DNA of 64,000 nucleotides from Pseudocitrobacter corydidari. GTDB taxonomy: Bacteria > Pseudomonadota > Gammaproteobacteria > Enterobacterales > Enterobacteriaceae. Made by a program: the position numbers and the translations under genes. Positions 40,852 through 51,764 of this stretch are shown here, one piece after another; the first letter of the stretch is position 1; every line of letters starts with the position of its first letter. Location of the stretch: assembly GCF_021172065.1 (NCBI RefSeq), contig NZ_CP087880.1:4440583-4504582 (forward strand), read 5' to 3'. Under the pieces are notes generated by a model. The model was not told where the DNA came from and searched no databases. It saw nothing but the letters and a program-made list of their open reading frames with translations.

Positions 40852-40877
40852 AAAACATGGCCCTAAGGCCATGTTTT
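40852..40877 (-). terminator. Terminator after garD, second copy of the repeated hairpin
   Basis: AAAACATGGCC CTAA GGCCATGTTTT is an 11-bp stem. On the minus strand it is followed by TTTTTATT, a typical terminator for garD. The core is identical to 39916-39935, in the same orientation. Confidence 0.8.
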
Positions 40878-40900
40878 GCGAGGAATATTCCAAAAGGATA

Positions 40901-42472
40901 TCAGGTCACCGGTGCCGGGTTAAACACCGCCAGCTGGTTATGCAGCCCCCACTGATCCGAGAACGTCTTCTTCTTCCCGCTCGCCACATCAAGAATAAAC
41001 TGGAACAGCTTCCAGCCCACATCCTCAATCGTCTCTTCGCCAGTGGCGATAGTGCCCGCGTTGATATCCATTAAGTCGTACCAGCGGTTCGCCAGTTCGG
41101 TACGCGTCGCCATCTTAATGACCGGCACCGCCATCAGGCCATACGGCGTACCGCGCCCGGTTGTGAAGACCTGCACCGTAATACCGGAAGCCACCTGCTG
41201 CGTGCCGCAGACGAAATCGCTGGCAGGCGTCGCGGCGTAGATCAGCCCGCGTTTGGTCGGGCGTTGGCCCGGAGAGAGCACTTCAACAATGGCGCTTTTG
41301 CCAGATTTGGCAATCGAGCCGAGCGCTTTTTCCACCACGTTTGCCAGCCCACCTTTTTTGTTGCCGGGGGACGGGTTGGCGCTGCGGTCGGTTTTACCCA
41401 TATCGAGATAGTTATCGTACCAGGCCATCTCTTCCAGCAGGCGTTTACCTACCTCTTCGTTAATGGCGCGCGGCGTCAGCAGGTGGATAGCATCACGTAC
41501 TTCCGTCACCTCTGAGAACATCACGGTTGCGCCGCAGCGTACCAGTAGGTCAGACGCGTAGCCCACCGCCGGGTTCGCCGTCACGCCGGAAAACGCATCG
41601 CTGCCGCCGCACTGCATCCCAACGACCAGTTCAGAGGCCGGGCAGGTCTCGCGCTGGCGTTCGTTCAATTTTTTCAGGTGGCGTTCGGCGACCTGCAAAA
41701 TATCATCAACCATCGATTTAAAGCCGACGTGTTGTTCGTCCTGCAAACGCACAATGCTGGCGTTGTCGGCCGGAATGGCATTCACATCCGGTGTGCCTTC
41801 CAGCAGGCGTTCCGGCTGGAGTTTTTCACAGCCGAGGCCAATCACCATTACCTCGCCGCCAAAGTTCGGGTTCAGAGCGATGTTGTGAATGGTGCGGATA
41901 GGCACGATGGCGGCAGGTGCGTTAATCGCCACGCCGCAGCCGTAGAGATGGTTCAGGCCGACGACACCATCAACGTTAGGATATTTTGGCAGCAGGTCAC
42001 GTTCGATGATTTTGACGACATAATCCACAACCCCCGCCACGCAGTGCACGCTGGTGGAGATCCCCAGCAGATTTTTCGTCCCCACGCTGCCATCGGCGTT
42101 GCGATAACCCTCAAAGGTGTAACCCTCAAGCGCAGGCAGCGGCTCCGGCACTTTGGTGGCAAGCGGCAGCGTATTCAGCGGCGGCGCTTCCGGCAGCGAC
42201 ACGGTGGATTCGTCAATCCAGCTGCCTTTGGCGATATCGCGCACCGCATAGCCAATGACTTCGCCATAGCGAATGATTTCGCCATTAACGGGAATGTCCA
42301 CCAATGCCACCTTATGGCCTTGTGGAATATGTTCAATTAACTCCAGCCCATCAGGAAAACGTGTTCCTGCTTTTAAGCCATTATCATTAACAATAATCGC
42401 CACGTTATCCGTATCGTGCACTTTTATATAAAATGCTTTCGGCGCGTCTTGGCGAATTTCGATGTTAGCCAT
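40901..42472 (-). CDS. garD: Galactarate dehydratase
   Basis: GarD removes water from galactarate to give 5-dehydro-4-deoxyglucarate, the first step of the pathway. The 523 residues equal E. coli GarD (UxaA/altronate dehydratase family). It has an N-terminal SAF-like domain (about 1-95), and its later part contains [19 protein letters not shown] (about 294-312) and the cysteine-containing [10 protein letters not shown] segment. It is divergent from garP, which carries the rest of the pathway. Confidence 0.96.
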   Translation of the reverse strand: MANIEIRQDAPKAFYIKVHDTDNVAIIVNDNGLKAGTRFPDGLELIEHIPQGHKVALVDIPVNGEIIRYGEVIGYAVRDIAKGSWIDESTVSLPEAPPLNTLPLATKVPEPLPALEGYTFEGYRNADGSVGTKNLLGISTSVHCVAGVVDYVVKIIERDLLPKYPNVDGVVGLNHLYGCGVAINAPAAIVPIRTIHNIALNPNFGGEVMVIGLGCEKLQPERLLEGTPDVNAIPADNASIVRLQDEQHVGFKSMVDDILQVAERHLKKLNERQRETCPASELVVGMQCGGSDAFSGVTANPAVGYASDLLVRCGATVMFSEVTEVRDAIHLLTPRAINEEVGKRLLEEMAWYDNYLDMGKTDRSANPSPGNKKGGLANVVEKALGSIAKSGKSAIVEVLSPGQRPTKRGLIYAATPASDFVCGTQQVASGITVQVFTTGRGTPYGLMAVPVIKMATRTELANRWYDLMDINAGTIATGEETIEDVGWKLFQFILDVASGKKKTFSDQWGLHNQLAVFNPAPVT

Positions 42473-42887
42473 TGTCCAGTATTCTCCAGCCAGGTGGTAA
42501 ACCTAAAAATTACAATAAAGGGTATCGCTTTCTGACGAAGCAAAATTATTACATCGCGTGATGGCATAAAGAATGTCAGGAGTTCAGCGGTAAAAATGTG
42601 ACGCAGATCACCACTTAATCGCCTGTCAGGCCAGCTGTGGCGGGTATTACGTAAATCTGTGCATCAGCGCCCAATGTTGTGGGCATATGCTCAATAGTAT
42701 GCGAGATTAAAATATTCAAATTGTGTAATTGCACAGTGTGCAGGCCAGCAATGCTGATTATACTGAATCACGATTTCATTGTGTCTGGTTAGCTATCTGA
42801 TATTCCTGCTGTCGATAAATAATCAGTGAAATATGCCTTAGTACAAAATAAATAATATAAGGCATCCTGTGCCCGAGGATAAATAAA
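42473..42887. promoter_or_regulatory. Divergent garD / garP control region
   Basis: This 415-bp gap has no gene. A CRP-type site TGTGACGCAGATCACC lies at 42597-42612, and a shorter CRP-like palindrome TTGTGTAATTGCACAG lies near 42720. In E. coli this region is activated by CdaR in response to the sugar diacids; I cannot point to the CdaR site itself. Confidence 0.55.
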
Positions 42888-44219
42888 ATGATGCTGGATA
42901 CTGCTGTCGAATCGAAAAAGGGTGTGCCAACCCGATATTTAATCTTATTAATCATCTTTATTGTTACCGCCGTTAACTACGCGGACCGCGCCACGTTATC
43001 AATTGCCGGTACGGAAGTGGCCAAAGAGCTGCAATTGAGTGCGGTGTCGATGGGCTATATCTTCTCGGCGTTTGGCTGGGCTTACCTGCTGATGCAGATA
43101 CCCGGCGGCTGGCTGCTCGATAAATTCGGCTCGAAGAAGGTTTACTCTTACAGTCTCTTCTTCTGGTCACTGTTTACCTTCCTGCAGGGCTTTGTGGACA
43201 TGTTCCCGCTTGCCTGGGCAGGTATCTCCATGTTCTTTATGCGTTTTATGCTTGGCTTTTCGGAAGCGCCATCCTTCCCGGCCAACGCGCGTATTGTTGC
43301 GGCCTGGTTCCCGACTAAAGAGCGTGGCACCGCGTCCGCTATCTTTAACTCGGCGCAGTACTTCTCACTGGCGCTCTTCTCACCGCTGCTGGGGTGGCTG
43401 ACCTTCGCCTGGGGCTGGGAACACGTCTTTACCGTGATGGGCGTGATTGGTTTTGTGCTGACGGGGCTGTGGATCAAGCTGATTCATAACCCGACCGACC
43501 ACCCTCGCATGTCGGCGGAAGAGCTGAAGTTTATCTCTGATAACGGCGCCGTGGTCGATATGGATCACAAAAAGCCCGGCAGCACGACACAGGGGCCAAA
43601 ACTCCACTACATCAAGCAGTTATTGACCAACCGCATGATGCTGGGCGTGTTCTTCGGGCAATACTTTATCAATACCATCACCTGGTTCTTCCTCACCTGG
43701 TTCCCGATCTATCTGGTGCAGGAAAAAGGGATGTCGATTCTGAAAGTGGGGCTGGTGGCGTCGATTCCGGCACTCTGCGGGTTCGCCGGTGGCGTACTGG
43801 GCGGTGTGTTCTCGGATTACCTGATTAAACGTGGCTCCACCATTACTCTGGCGCGTAAGTTACCGATTGTGCTCGGCATGCTGTTGGCTTCGACCATTAT
43901 TCTGTGTAACTACACCAACAATACGGCGCTGGTGGTGACTTTGATGGCACTGGCCTTCTTCGGTAAAGGGTTTGGCGCGCTGGGCTGGCCGGTTATTTCC
44001 GATACCGCGCCGAAAGAAATTGTAGGCCTGTGCGGCGGGGTATTTAACGTGTTTGGCAACGTAGCCTCTATCGTGACTCCGCTGGTGATTGGCTATCTGG
44101 TTAGTGAACTGCACTCCTTCAACGCCGCGCTGGTCTTCGTCGGCTGTTCGGCACTGATGGCGATGTTCTGCTACCTGTTTGTCGTCGGCGACATCAAGCG
44201 TATGGAATTGCAGAAATAA
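42888..44219 (+). CDS. garP: Galactarate/glucarate transporter GarP (MFS)
   Basis: GarP is a major facilitator superfamily proton symporter of the anion:cation symporter group, importing galactarate, glucarate or glycerate. The 443 residues have about 12 hydrophobic segments, NYADRATLSIAG (29-40) at the first helix, and DKFGSKK (79-85) as the MFS loop signature. ATG 42888 with GAGGAT upstream was chosen; the next codon is also ATG. It is the first gene of garPLRK. Confidence 0.95.
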   Translation: MMLDTAVESKKGVPTRYLILLIIFIVTAVNYADRATLSIAGTEVAKELQLSAVSMGYIFSAFGWAYLLMQIPGGWLLDKFGSKKVYSYSLFFWSLFTFLQGFVDMFPLAWAGISMFFMRFMLGFSEAPSFPANARIVAAWFPTKERGTASAIFNSAQYFSLALFSPLLGWLTFAWGWEHVFTVMGVIGFVLTGLWIKLIHNPTDHPRMSAEELKFISDNGAVVDMDHKKPGSTTQGPKLHYIKQLLTNRMMLGVFFGQYFINTITWFFLTWFPIYLVQEKGMSILKVGLVASIPALCGFAGGVLGGVFSDYLIKRGSTITLARKLPIVLGMLLASTIILCNYTNNTALVVTLMALAFFGKGFGALGWPVISDTAPKEIVGLCGGVFNVFGNVASIVTPLVIGYLVSELHSFNAALVFVGCSALMAMFCYLFVVGDIKRMELQK

Positions 44220-44247
44220 TTAACGGTTAAGAGACAAGGTATAAGCG

Positions 44248-45018
44248 ATGAATAACGATATCTTCCCGAATAAATTCAAGGCCGCGCTGGCCGCCAAACA
44301 GATTCAAATTGGCTGCTGGTCAGCGCTGGCAAGCCCAATCAGCACCGAAGTGCTGGGCCTGGCCGGGTTCGACTGGCTGGTGCTGGACGGTGAACATGCG
44401 CCAAACGATATCTCTACCTTTATTCCACAGTTGATGGCGCTGAAGGGGAGCAGCAGCGCACCGGTGGTGCGTGTGCCGACTAACGAGCCGGTGATTATTA
44501 AGCGTCTGCTGGATATCGGTTTTTACAACTTCCTCATCCCGTTCGTGGAAACCGAAGAAGAAGCGGTGCAGGCCGTGGCATCGACGCGTTATCCGCCAGA
44601 AGGCATTCGCGGCGTCTCCGTTTCTCATCGCGCCAATATGTTTGGCACGGTGCCGGACTACTTCGCGCAGTCGAACAAGAACATCACCATCCTGGTACAA
44701 ATCGAAAGCCAGCAGGGCGTCGATAACGTTGATGCTATCGCGGCGACCGAAGGCGTGGACGGCATCTTCGTCGGCCCAAGCGACCTGGCTGCGGCACTGG
44801 GCCATCTTGGCAACGCATCGCACCCGGATGTACAGAAAGCCATCCAGCACATTTTTGCGCGTGCAAAAGCACACGGCAAACCGAGCGGCATTCTGGCCCC
44901 GGTGGAAGCGGACGCGCGTCGTTATCTTGACTGGGGGGCGACCTTTGTCGCCGTCGGCAGCGACCTCGGCGTTTTCCGTTCTGCAACGCAGAAACTGGCT
45001 GATTCCTTTAAAAAATAA
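44248..45018 (+). CDS. garL: 5-keto-4-deoxy-D-glucarate aldolase
   Basis: GarL cleaves 5-dehydro-4-deoxyglucarate to pyruvate and tartronate semialdehyde. The 256 residues belong to the HpcH/HpaI class II aldolases: [11 protein letters not shown] (about 43-53, metal site Glu), [12 protein letters not shown] (about 150-161), and [10 protein letters not shown] (about 177-186). It is the second gene of the operon, 28 nt after garP. Confidence 0.96.
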   Translation: MNNDIFPNKFKAALAAKQIQIGCWSALASPISTEVLGLAGFDWLVLDGEHAPNDISTFIPQLMALKGSSSAPVVRVPTNEPVIIKRLLDIGFYNFLIPFVETEEEAVQAVASTRYPPEGIRGVSVSHRANMFGTVPDYFAQSNKNITILVQIESQQGVDNVDAIAATEGVDGIFVGPSDLAAALGHLGNASHPDVQKAIQHIFARAKAHGKPSGILAPVEADARRYLDWGATFVAVGSDLGVFRSATQKLADSFKK

Positions 45019-45048
45019 CCACCACTGCAACAAGAGAGAGACACAATT

Positions 45049-45939
45049 ATGACGATGAAAGTTGGTTTTATTGGCCTGGGGATCATGGGTAAACCAATGA
45101 GTAAAAACCTCATTAAAGCCGGTTACTCGCTGGTGGTTTCCGACCGTAACCCGGAAGTGATTGCCGAACTGATCGCCTTAGGCGCAGAAACCGCGACTAC
45201 CGCCAAAGCCATTGCCGAGCAGTGCGATGTGATTATCACCATGCTGCCAAACTCCCCGCATGTGAAAGAGGTTGCGCTGGGTGAGGGCGGAATTATCGAA
45301 GGCGCGAAGCCTGGCACGGTTCTTATCGACATGAGTTCCATTGCACCGCTGGCGAGCCGCGAAATCAGCGACGCGCTGAAAGCAAAAGGCGTGGATATGC
45401 TGGATGCGCCGGTGAGCGGTGGTGAACCGAAAGCCATCGACGGCACGCTCTCCGTCATGGTTGGCGGTGAGAAAGCCATCTTCGACAAATACTACGACCT
45501 GATGAAAGCGATGGCAGGATCCGTGGTGCATACCGGCGAAATCGGCGCGGGTAACGTCACCAAGCTGGCAAACCAGGTGATCGTTGCGCTGAACATCGCG
45601 GCGATGTCCGAAGCGCTGACGCTGGCAACCAAAGCGGGCGTTAACCCGGATCTGGTGTTCCAGGCGATTCGCGGTGGTCTGGCGGGCAGCACCGTACTGG
45701 AAGCCAAAGCGCCAATGGTCATGGACAGAAACTTCAAACCCGGTTTCCGTATCGACCTGCATATCAAAGATCTGGCGAATGCGCTGGACACCTCTCACGG
45801 CGTAGGCGCACAGCTGCCGCTTACCGCTGCGGTCATGGAAATGATGCAGGCGCTGCGTGCCGATGGCCTGGGAACGGCGGACCATAGCGCCCTGGCGTGC
45901 TACTACGAAAAACTGGCGAAGGTGGAAGTCACTCGCTAA
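45049..45939 (+). CDS. garR: Tartronate semialdehyde reductase
   Basis: GarR reduces tartronate semialdehyde to D-glycerate with NAD(P)H. The 296 residues belong to the beta-hydroxyacid dehydrogenase family: Rossmann loop GFIGLGIMGKPM near the N-terminus, DAPVSGGEPKA (about 123-133), and GAGNVTKLANQ with the catalytic lysine (about 165-175). ATG 45049 fits the GAGAG site 9 nt upstream; ATG 45055 would give the 294-residue form used for E. coli. Confidence 0.95.
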   Translation: MTMKVGFIGLGIMGKPMSKNLIKAGYSLVVSDRNPEVIAELIALGAETATTAKAIAEQCDVIITMLPNSPHVKEVALGEGGIIEGAKPGTVLIDMSSIAPLASREISDALKAKGVDMLDAPVSGGEPKAIDGTLSVMVGGEKAIFDKYYDLMKAMAGSVVHTGEIGAGNVTKLANQVIVALNIAAMSEALTLATKAGVNPDLVFQAIRGGLAGSTVLEAKAPMVMDRNFKPGFRIDLHIKDLANALDTSHGVGAQLPLTAAVMEMMQALRADGLGTADHSALACYYEKLAKVEVTR

Positions 45940-45948
45940 GGACGTTGT

Positions 45949-46012
45949 GCCCGGTGGCGCTGAGCTTACCGGGCCTACATTGTAGGCCGGATAAGTGAAA
46001 CGCCATCCGGCG
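45949..46012. repeat. REP pair between garR and garK
   Basis: GCCCGGTGGCGCTGAGCTTACCGGGCC and GTAGGCCGGATAAGTGAAACGCCATCCGGC form an inverted pair in the operon gap, perhaps stabilising the upstream mRNA. Confidence 0.9.
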
Positions 46013-46035
46013 TTGTGCAGCAACAGGCTATCACT

Positions 46036-47181
46036 ATGAAAATCGTAATCGCCCCAGACTCTTACAAAGAAAGCCTTTCTGCCTCCGAGGTAGCTCAGGC
46101 GATAGAAAAAGGATTTCGGGAAATCTTTCCTGATGCGCAGTATGTTTCTGTTCCGGTTGCTGACGGCGGCGAAGGAACGGTTGAAGCGATGATTGCTGCC
46201 ACGCAAGGCTCTGAACATCATGCGTGGGTCACCGGGCCTTTGGGCGAAAAGGTGAATGCCAGCTGGGGAATGTCTGGCGACGGAAAAACCGCGTTTATCG
46301 AAATGGCGGCGGCCAGCGGGCTGGCGTTGGTTCCTCCGGAAAAGCGCAATCCACTGGTGACGACCTCTCGCGGTACCGGTGAGCTCATCCTGCAAGCGCT
46401 GGAAAGCGGCGCAACGAATATTATTATCGGCATTGGCGGTAGCGCCACCAATGACGGTGGTGCAGGCATGGTCCAGGCGCTGGGCGCGAAACTTCAGGAT
46501 GCTAACGGCACTGAGATTGGTTTTGGCGGTGGCAGCCTGGATAGCCTGAATACCATTGATATCTCGGGCCTCGATCCCCGCATTCAGCATTGCACTATTC
46601 GCGTCGCCTGCGACGTCACCAATCCGTTGATCGGCGAAAACGGCGCATCCCGCATCTTTGGCCCGCAGAAAGGGGCTAACGAGGCGATGATCCGCGAACT
46701 CGATAACAATCTGTCGCACTACGCCGATGTGATTAAGACATCGCTGCGCGTAGATGTTAAAGCGGTGCCCGGCGCGGGCGCGGCAGGCGGCATGGGGGCT
46801 GCGCTGATGGCGTTTCTTGGTGCGGAGCTGAAAAGCGGCATTGAGATTGTCACCACGGCGCTGAATCTGGAAGAGCACATTCACGACTGCACGCTGGTGG
46901 TTACCGGGGAAGGGCGCATCGACAGCCAAAGCATTCATGGCAAAGTGCCGGTTGGCGTGGCGAGCGTTGCGAAAAAATACCATAAACCGGTGATTGGCAT
47001 CGCGGGCAGCCTGACGCGCGACGTGGGCGTGGTGCATCAATATGGTATTGACGCGGTGTTTAGCGTGCTGACCAGTATCGGTACGCTGGAAGAGGCGTTT
47101 CGCGGTGCATTCGACAACATTTACCGCGCTTCGCGCAACATTGCGGCCACGCTTGCGGTCGGAATGCGCAGCGCGGGGTGA
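46036..47181 (+). CDS. garK: Glycerate 2-kinase
   Basis: GarK phosphorylates glycerate to 2-phosphoglycerate, feeding glycolysis. The 381 residues equal E. coli GarK, starting MKIVIAPDSYKESLSA. Family segments: VADGGEGTVEA (about 44-54), GGSATNDGGAG (about 132-142) and GEGRIDSQS (about 285-293). ATG 46036 was chosen; an earlier in-frame ATG 21 nt upstream lies at the edge of the REP. The TGA stop overlaps the -35 box of the rnpB promoter. Confidence 0.95.
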   Translation: MKIVIAPDSYKESLSASEVAQAIEKGFREIFPDAQYVSVPVADGGEGTVEAMIAATQGSEHHAWVTGPLGEKVNASWGMSGDGKTAFIEMAAASGLALVPPEKRNPLVTTSRGTGELILQALESGATNIIIGIGGSATNDGGAGMVQALGAKLQDANGTEIGFGGGSLDSLNTIDISGLDPRIQHCTIRVACDVTNPLIGENGASRIFGPQKGANEAMIRELDNNLSHYADVIKTSLRVDVKAVPGAGAAGGMGAALMAFLGAELKSGIEIVTTALNLEEHIHDCTLVVTGEGRIDSQSIHGKVPVGVASVAKKYHKPVIGIAGSLTRDVGVVHQYGIDAVFSVLTSIGTLEEAFRGAFDNIYRASRNIAATLAVGMRSAG

Positions 47182-47206
47182 CAAGGGCGCGCAAACCCTC
47201 TATACT
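47178..47206 (+). promoter_or_regulatory. rnpB promoter
   Basis: GTGACA (47178-47183) and TATACT (47201-47206) are 17 bp apart, followed by the GCGCGCC-type G/C-rich discriminator area. The -35 contains the garK stop codon. Confidence 0.8.
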
Positions 47207-47213
47207 TCGCGCC

Positions 47214-47594
<381 letters not shown>

Positions 47595-47601
47595 TTTTCA
47601 G

Positions 47602-47633
47602 GCAAAAACCCGCTTCGGCGGGTTTTTGCTTTT
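47602..47633 (+). terminator. rnpB terminator
   Basis: GCAAAAACCCGC TTCG GCGGGTTTTTGC is a long stem with a UUCG tetraloop, followed by TTTT. Confidence 0.92.
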
Positions 47634-47639
47634 CTGCCC

Positions 47640-48203
47640 CGACAACCGCTATTTCCTTCTCTTCCTTCGGCACCAACGTATGCCATTTTGCAGAATTGCG
47701 ACGCGATGCACAAAACACTGATCGGGTAAAATTTAGCGGGTTTTTATGCTGCCTATCATGCTTTTTGCTTGATTAATTTCTCGTAAAGCAAAACAAAAAC
47801 AGGGTTTTGAATTATTCGCAATGTTTCTAAATAGTTGTGCATATGTTAATGGTGGTGATCTAAACATATTAACGTGAATGTATGTTTGTCCTGGGTATCT
47901 GTGACGCCGTACGAAGAATTTTTTGGATAACAGGCTTTTTTACCAGTTTATTTTATATATTAAAAAGAATATTAATGCGCACGATAGGGTAAAAAACGTC
48001 CTGAAATTGGTTGAAAGGTGATCTTTTAATTTGATTTTTTATATGTTTAAAGGTGCATTGTTTATCGCCATAAAATAAAGTTATACACCTTATTTTTGTT
48101 GATAAAAGTCAGGCTAAAGTCACTTGGTTATATTAATAAGTGCATGATTTATAATGCTTTTATTGTGTTTTGTGACCTGTGTTTATATAGGTTTAAGGTA
48201 AAT
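47640..48203. other. AT-rich gap upstream of tdcA
   Basis: This stretch of about 560 bp has no gene of 60 codons or more on either strand and much lower GC than its surroundings. In K-12 the neighbourhood holds tdcR and other small genes; I see no intact tdcR. Runs of A and T suit IHF, H-NS or other bending proteins, known to act on the E. coli tdc promoter, but no single site is clear enough to call. Confidence 0.6.
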
Positions 48204-48247
48204 TGTGAGTAATAGCACACATCTTACTCTCTTATATTTATTAGAAT
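48204..48247 (+). promoter_or_regulatory. tdc promoter with CRP site
   Basis: TGTGAGTAATAGCACA (48204-48219) matches the CRP consensus at 9 of 10 key bases. TAGAAT at 48242-48247 is a fitting -10. The CRP centre would be about 42-43 nt before a start point near 48254, the class II arrangement known for E. coli tdc. The leader to tdcA would be about 29 nt. Confidence 0.6.
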
Positions 48248-48282
48248 CCCTCTCGCCAAATGGAAATAAGGGGGAAAGAAAG

Positions 48283-49206
48283 ATGGATAATGTTCTTCTG
48301 CCAAAAACACAACAGCTAGTCGTGTTTCAGGAAGTCATTAGAAGTGGTTCTTTTGGTTCAGCTGCCAAGCAGCTTGGGCTTACCCAACCGGCGGTCAGTA
48401 AAATTATCAACGACATTGAGTCTAACTTTGGTATCGAGCTGATGGTGCGTAAAAATACCGGCGTCACGTTGACCAGCGCAGGTCAGGTGTTGCTGAGCTA
48501 CTCCGAATCCATCACCCGTGAAATGAAAAACATGGTCAACGAGATGAACAGCCTGAGCTGCAACAGCGTGGTTGACGTCTCGTTTGGTTACCCATCGCTT
48601 ATCGGTTTCACCTTCTTACCCGAGATGATTAAAACCTTTAAAACGGTGTTCCCGGCGGCACAGGTCACCATGTTTGAAGCACAGCTCTCGTCGTTTTTAC
48701 CGGCCCTGCGTGATGGCCGTTTAGATTTTGCCATTGGTACATTAAGTGATGAAATGCAGCTCCAGGATTTGCAGGTAGAGCCGCTGTTCGAGTCGGAATT
48801 CGTTGTCGTCGCATCGAAATCGCGAACGTATACGTCAACGGTCACGCTGGAGTCGCTCTCGAACGAGCAGTGGGTTCTACCGCAAACGGATATGGGTTAC
48901 TACAAAGAACTTCTCACCACCCTCCATCTTCATCACATCAGCACCGAAAATATTGTAAAAACCGATTCTGTCGTCACCATTTACAACCTGGTGTTGAATG
49001 CCGGATTCCTGACGGTGATCCCAAGAGATATGATTGCGCCGTTTGGCTCTAAACAATTTATTACGCTAAAGGTTGAAGATGTATTACCGGTAGCGCGCTA
49101 TGCAGCCGTGTGGTCTAAAAATTATCGAATTAAAAAATCTGCCTCAGTATTGGTTGATTTGGCGAAAGAATATTCGTCGAACGCCGGGAAGGCAGAAATG
49201 AATTAA
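48283..49206 (+). CDS. tdcA: LysR-type activator of the tdc operon, TdcA
   Basis: TdcA activates anaerobic threonine/serine degradation genes. The start is ATG 48283 (MDNVLLPKTQ) after GGGGGAAAGAAAG, giving 307 residues (312 in E. coli); an in-frame codon 78 nt upstream lies in the CRP site and is rejected. The LysR HTH is at about 10-65 (FGSAAKQLGLTQPAVSKIINDIE), and the C-terminal effector domain at about 95-300. It is the first gene of the operon, 112 nt before tdcB. Confidence 0.94.
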   Translation: MDNVLLPKTQQLVVFQEVIRSGSFGSAAKQLGLTQPAVSKIINDIESNFGIELMVRKNTGVTLTSAGQVLLSYSESITREMKNMVNEMNSLSCNSVVDVSFGYPSLIGFTFLPEMIKTFKTVFPAAQVTMFEAQLSSFLPALRDGRLDFAIGTLSDEMQLQDLQVEPLFESEFVVVASKSRTYTSTVTLESLSNEQWVLPQTDMGYYKELLTTLHLHHISTENIVKTDSVVTIYNLVLNAGFLTVIPRDMIAPFGSKQFITLKVEDVLPVARYAAVWSKNYRIKKSASVLVDLAKEYSSNAGKAEMN

Positions 49207-49318
49207 CAGACTGTTTATTAAAAGCAGCTAATAACGTAAACGAAACCCAGAGTCGTTAAATACTCTGACACCCTGATTTTGTCTAAACATCAGAGATTAG
49301 TTCTGATAAGAGGATATG

Positions 49319-50308
49319 ATGCATATTACCTACGATCTGCCTGTAGCCCTTGACGATATTCAAACAGCAAAAAAAAGACTGGCCGGTAAAATTTATAAAA
49401 CCGGGATGCCGCGCTCAAATTATCTTAGCGAACGCTGCAAAGGTGAAATATTCCTGAAGTTTGAAAACATGCAGCGTACGGGCTCCTTTAAGATTCGCGG
49501 CGCATTTAACAAACTGAGCGCGTTGACGGAAGCTGAACGCCGTAAAGGCGTGGTCGCCTGTTCAGCGGGCAACCATGCGCAGGGCGTCTCTCTTTCCTGC
49601 GCGATGCTCGGCATTGACGGCAAGGTAGTGATGCCAAAAGGCGCGCCGAAATCGAAGGTTGCGGCGACGCAGGATTACTCCGCCGAAGTGATTCTTCACG
49701 GCGATAACTTCAACGACACGATTGCCAAAGTGAGCGAGATCGTTGAAACCGAAGGCCGCATCTTTATTCCTCCTTACGACGATGCGCTGGTGATTGCCGG
49801 TCAGGGCACCATCGGTCTGGAGATCCTTGAAGACCTTTATGATGTGGATAACGTCATCGTGCCAATCGGCGGCGGCGGCCTGATTGCCGGGATCGCCACG
49901 GCGATCAAATCCATCAACCCGACAATCAAAATCATCGGCGTGCAGTCTGAAAACGTGCACGGTATGGCGGCGTCATTCTATGCCGGTGAAATCACCACTC
50001 ACCGCACCTGCACGACGCTGGCTGACGGCTGCGACGTTGCGCGTCCGGGCAACCTGACCTTCGAAATCGTGCGCGAGCTGGTTGACGATATTGTTCTGGT
50101 CACCGAAGACGAAATTCGCGACAGCATGATTGCACTAATTCAACGTAATAAAGTAGTGACCGAAGGCGCGGGCGCATTAGCGTCGGCGGCACTCTTAAGC
50201 GGTAAGCTTGATGATTATATTCGTGGCCGTAAAACGGTAAGTATTATTTCAGGCGGGAATATCGACCTTTCTCGTGTTTCCCAAATTACAGGGTATGTTG
50301 GTGCTTAA
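49319..50308 (+). CDS. tdcB: Catabolic threonine dehydratase TdcB
   Basis: TdcB deaminates threonine to 2-oxobutyrate (and serine to pyruvate) and is activated by AMP. The 329 residues have PLP-binding Lys58 in [15 protein letters not shown] at about 82-89 and the glycine loop GGGGLIAG at about 183-190. ATG 49319 has better spacing from AGAGGAT than the ATG one codon earlier. Confidence 0.96.
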   Translation: MHITYDLPVALDDIQTAKKRLAGKIYKTGMPRSNYLSERCKGEIFLKFENMQRTGSFKIRGAFNKLSALTEAERRKGVVACSAGNHAQGVSLSCAMLGIDGKVVMPKGAPKSKVAATQDYSAEVILHGDNFNDTIAKVSEIVETEGRIFIPPYDDALVIAGQGTIGLEILEDLYDVDNVIVPIGGGGLIAGIATAIKSINPTIKIIGVQSENVHGMAASFYAGEITTHRTCTTLADGCDVARPGNLTFEIVRELVDDIVLVTEDEIRDSMIALIQRNKVVTEGAGALASAALLSGKLDDYIRGRKTVSIISGGNIDLSRVSQITGYVGA

Positions 50309-50398
50309 TCCATTTTCCTGATCATTATTTACGGGCCACGCATATAACGGCGCTGGCCTGGTATTTAAAGAATGACGGGTACTTTAATCAAAGGATAA

Positions 50399-51733
<1,335 letters not shown>

Positions 51734-51764
51734 TTAACATGCTCAGGATGAGCGGAGTCGTAAT

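Noticed and set aside
40855-40874. Repeated hairpin as an attachment site of an integrated element
   Set aside because: No integrase or recombinase gene lies between the copies, and both hairpins work as terminators; I report it as an unusual repeat only.
45178-47184. 668-codon minus-strand frame opposite garR-garK
   Set aside because: It runs across two well-supported genes and a REP intergenic region, so it cannot be a conserved gene.
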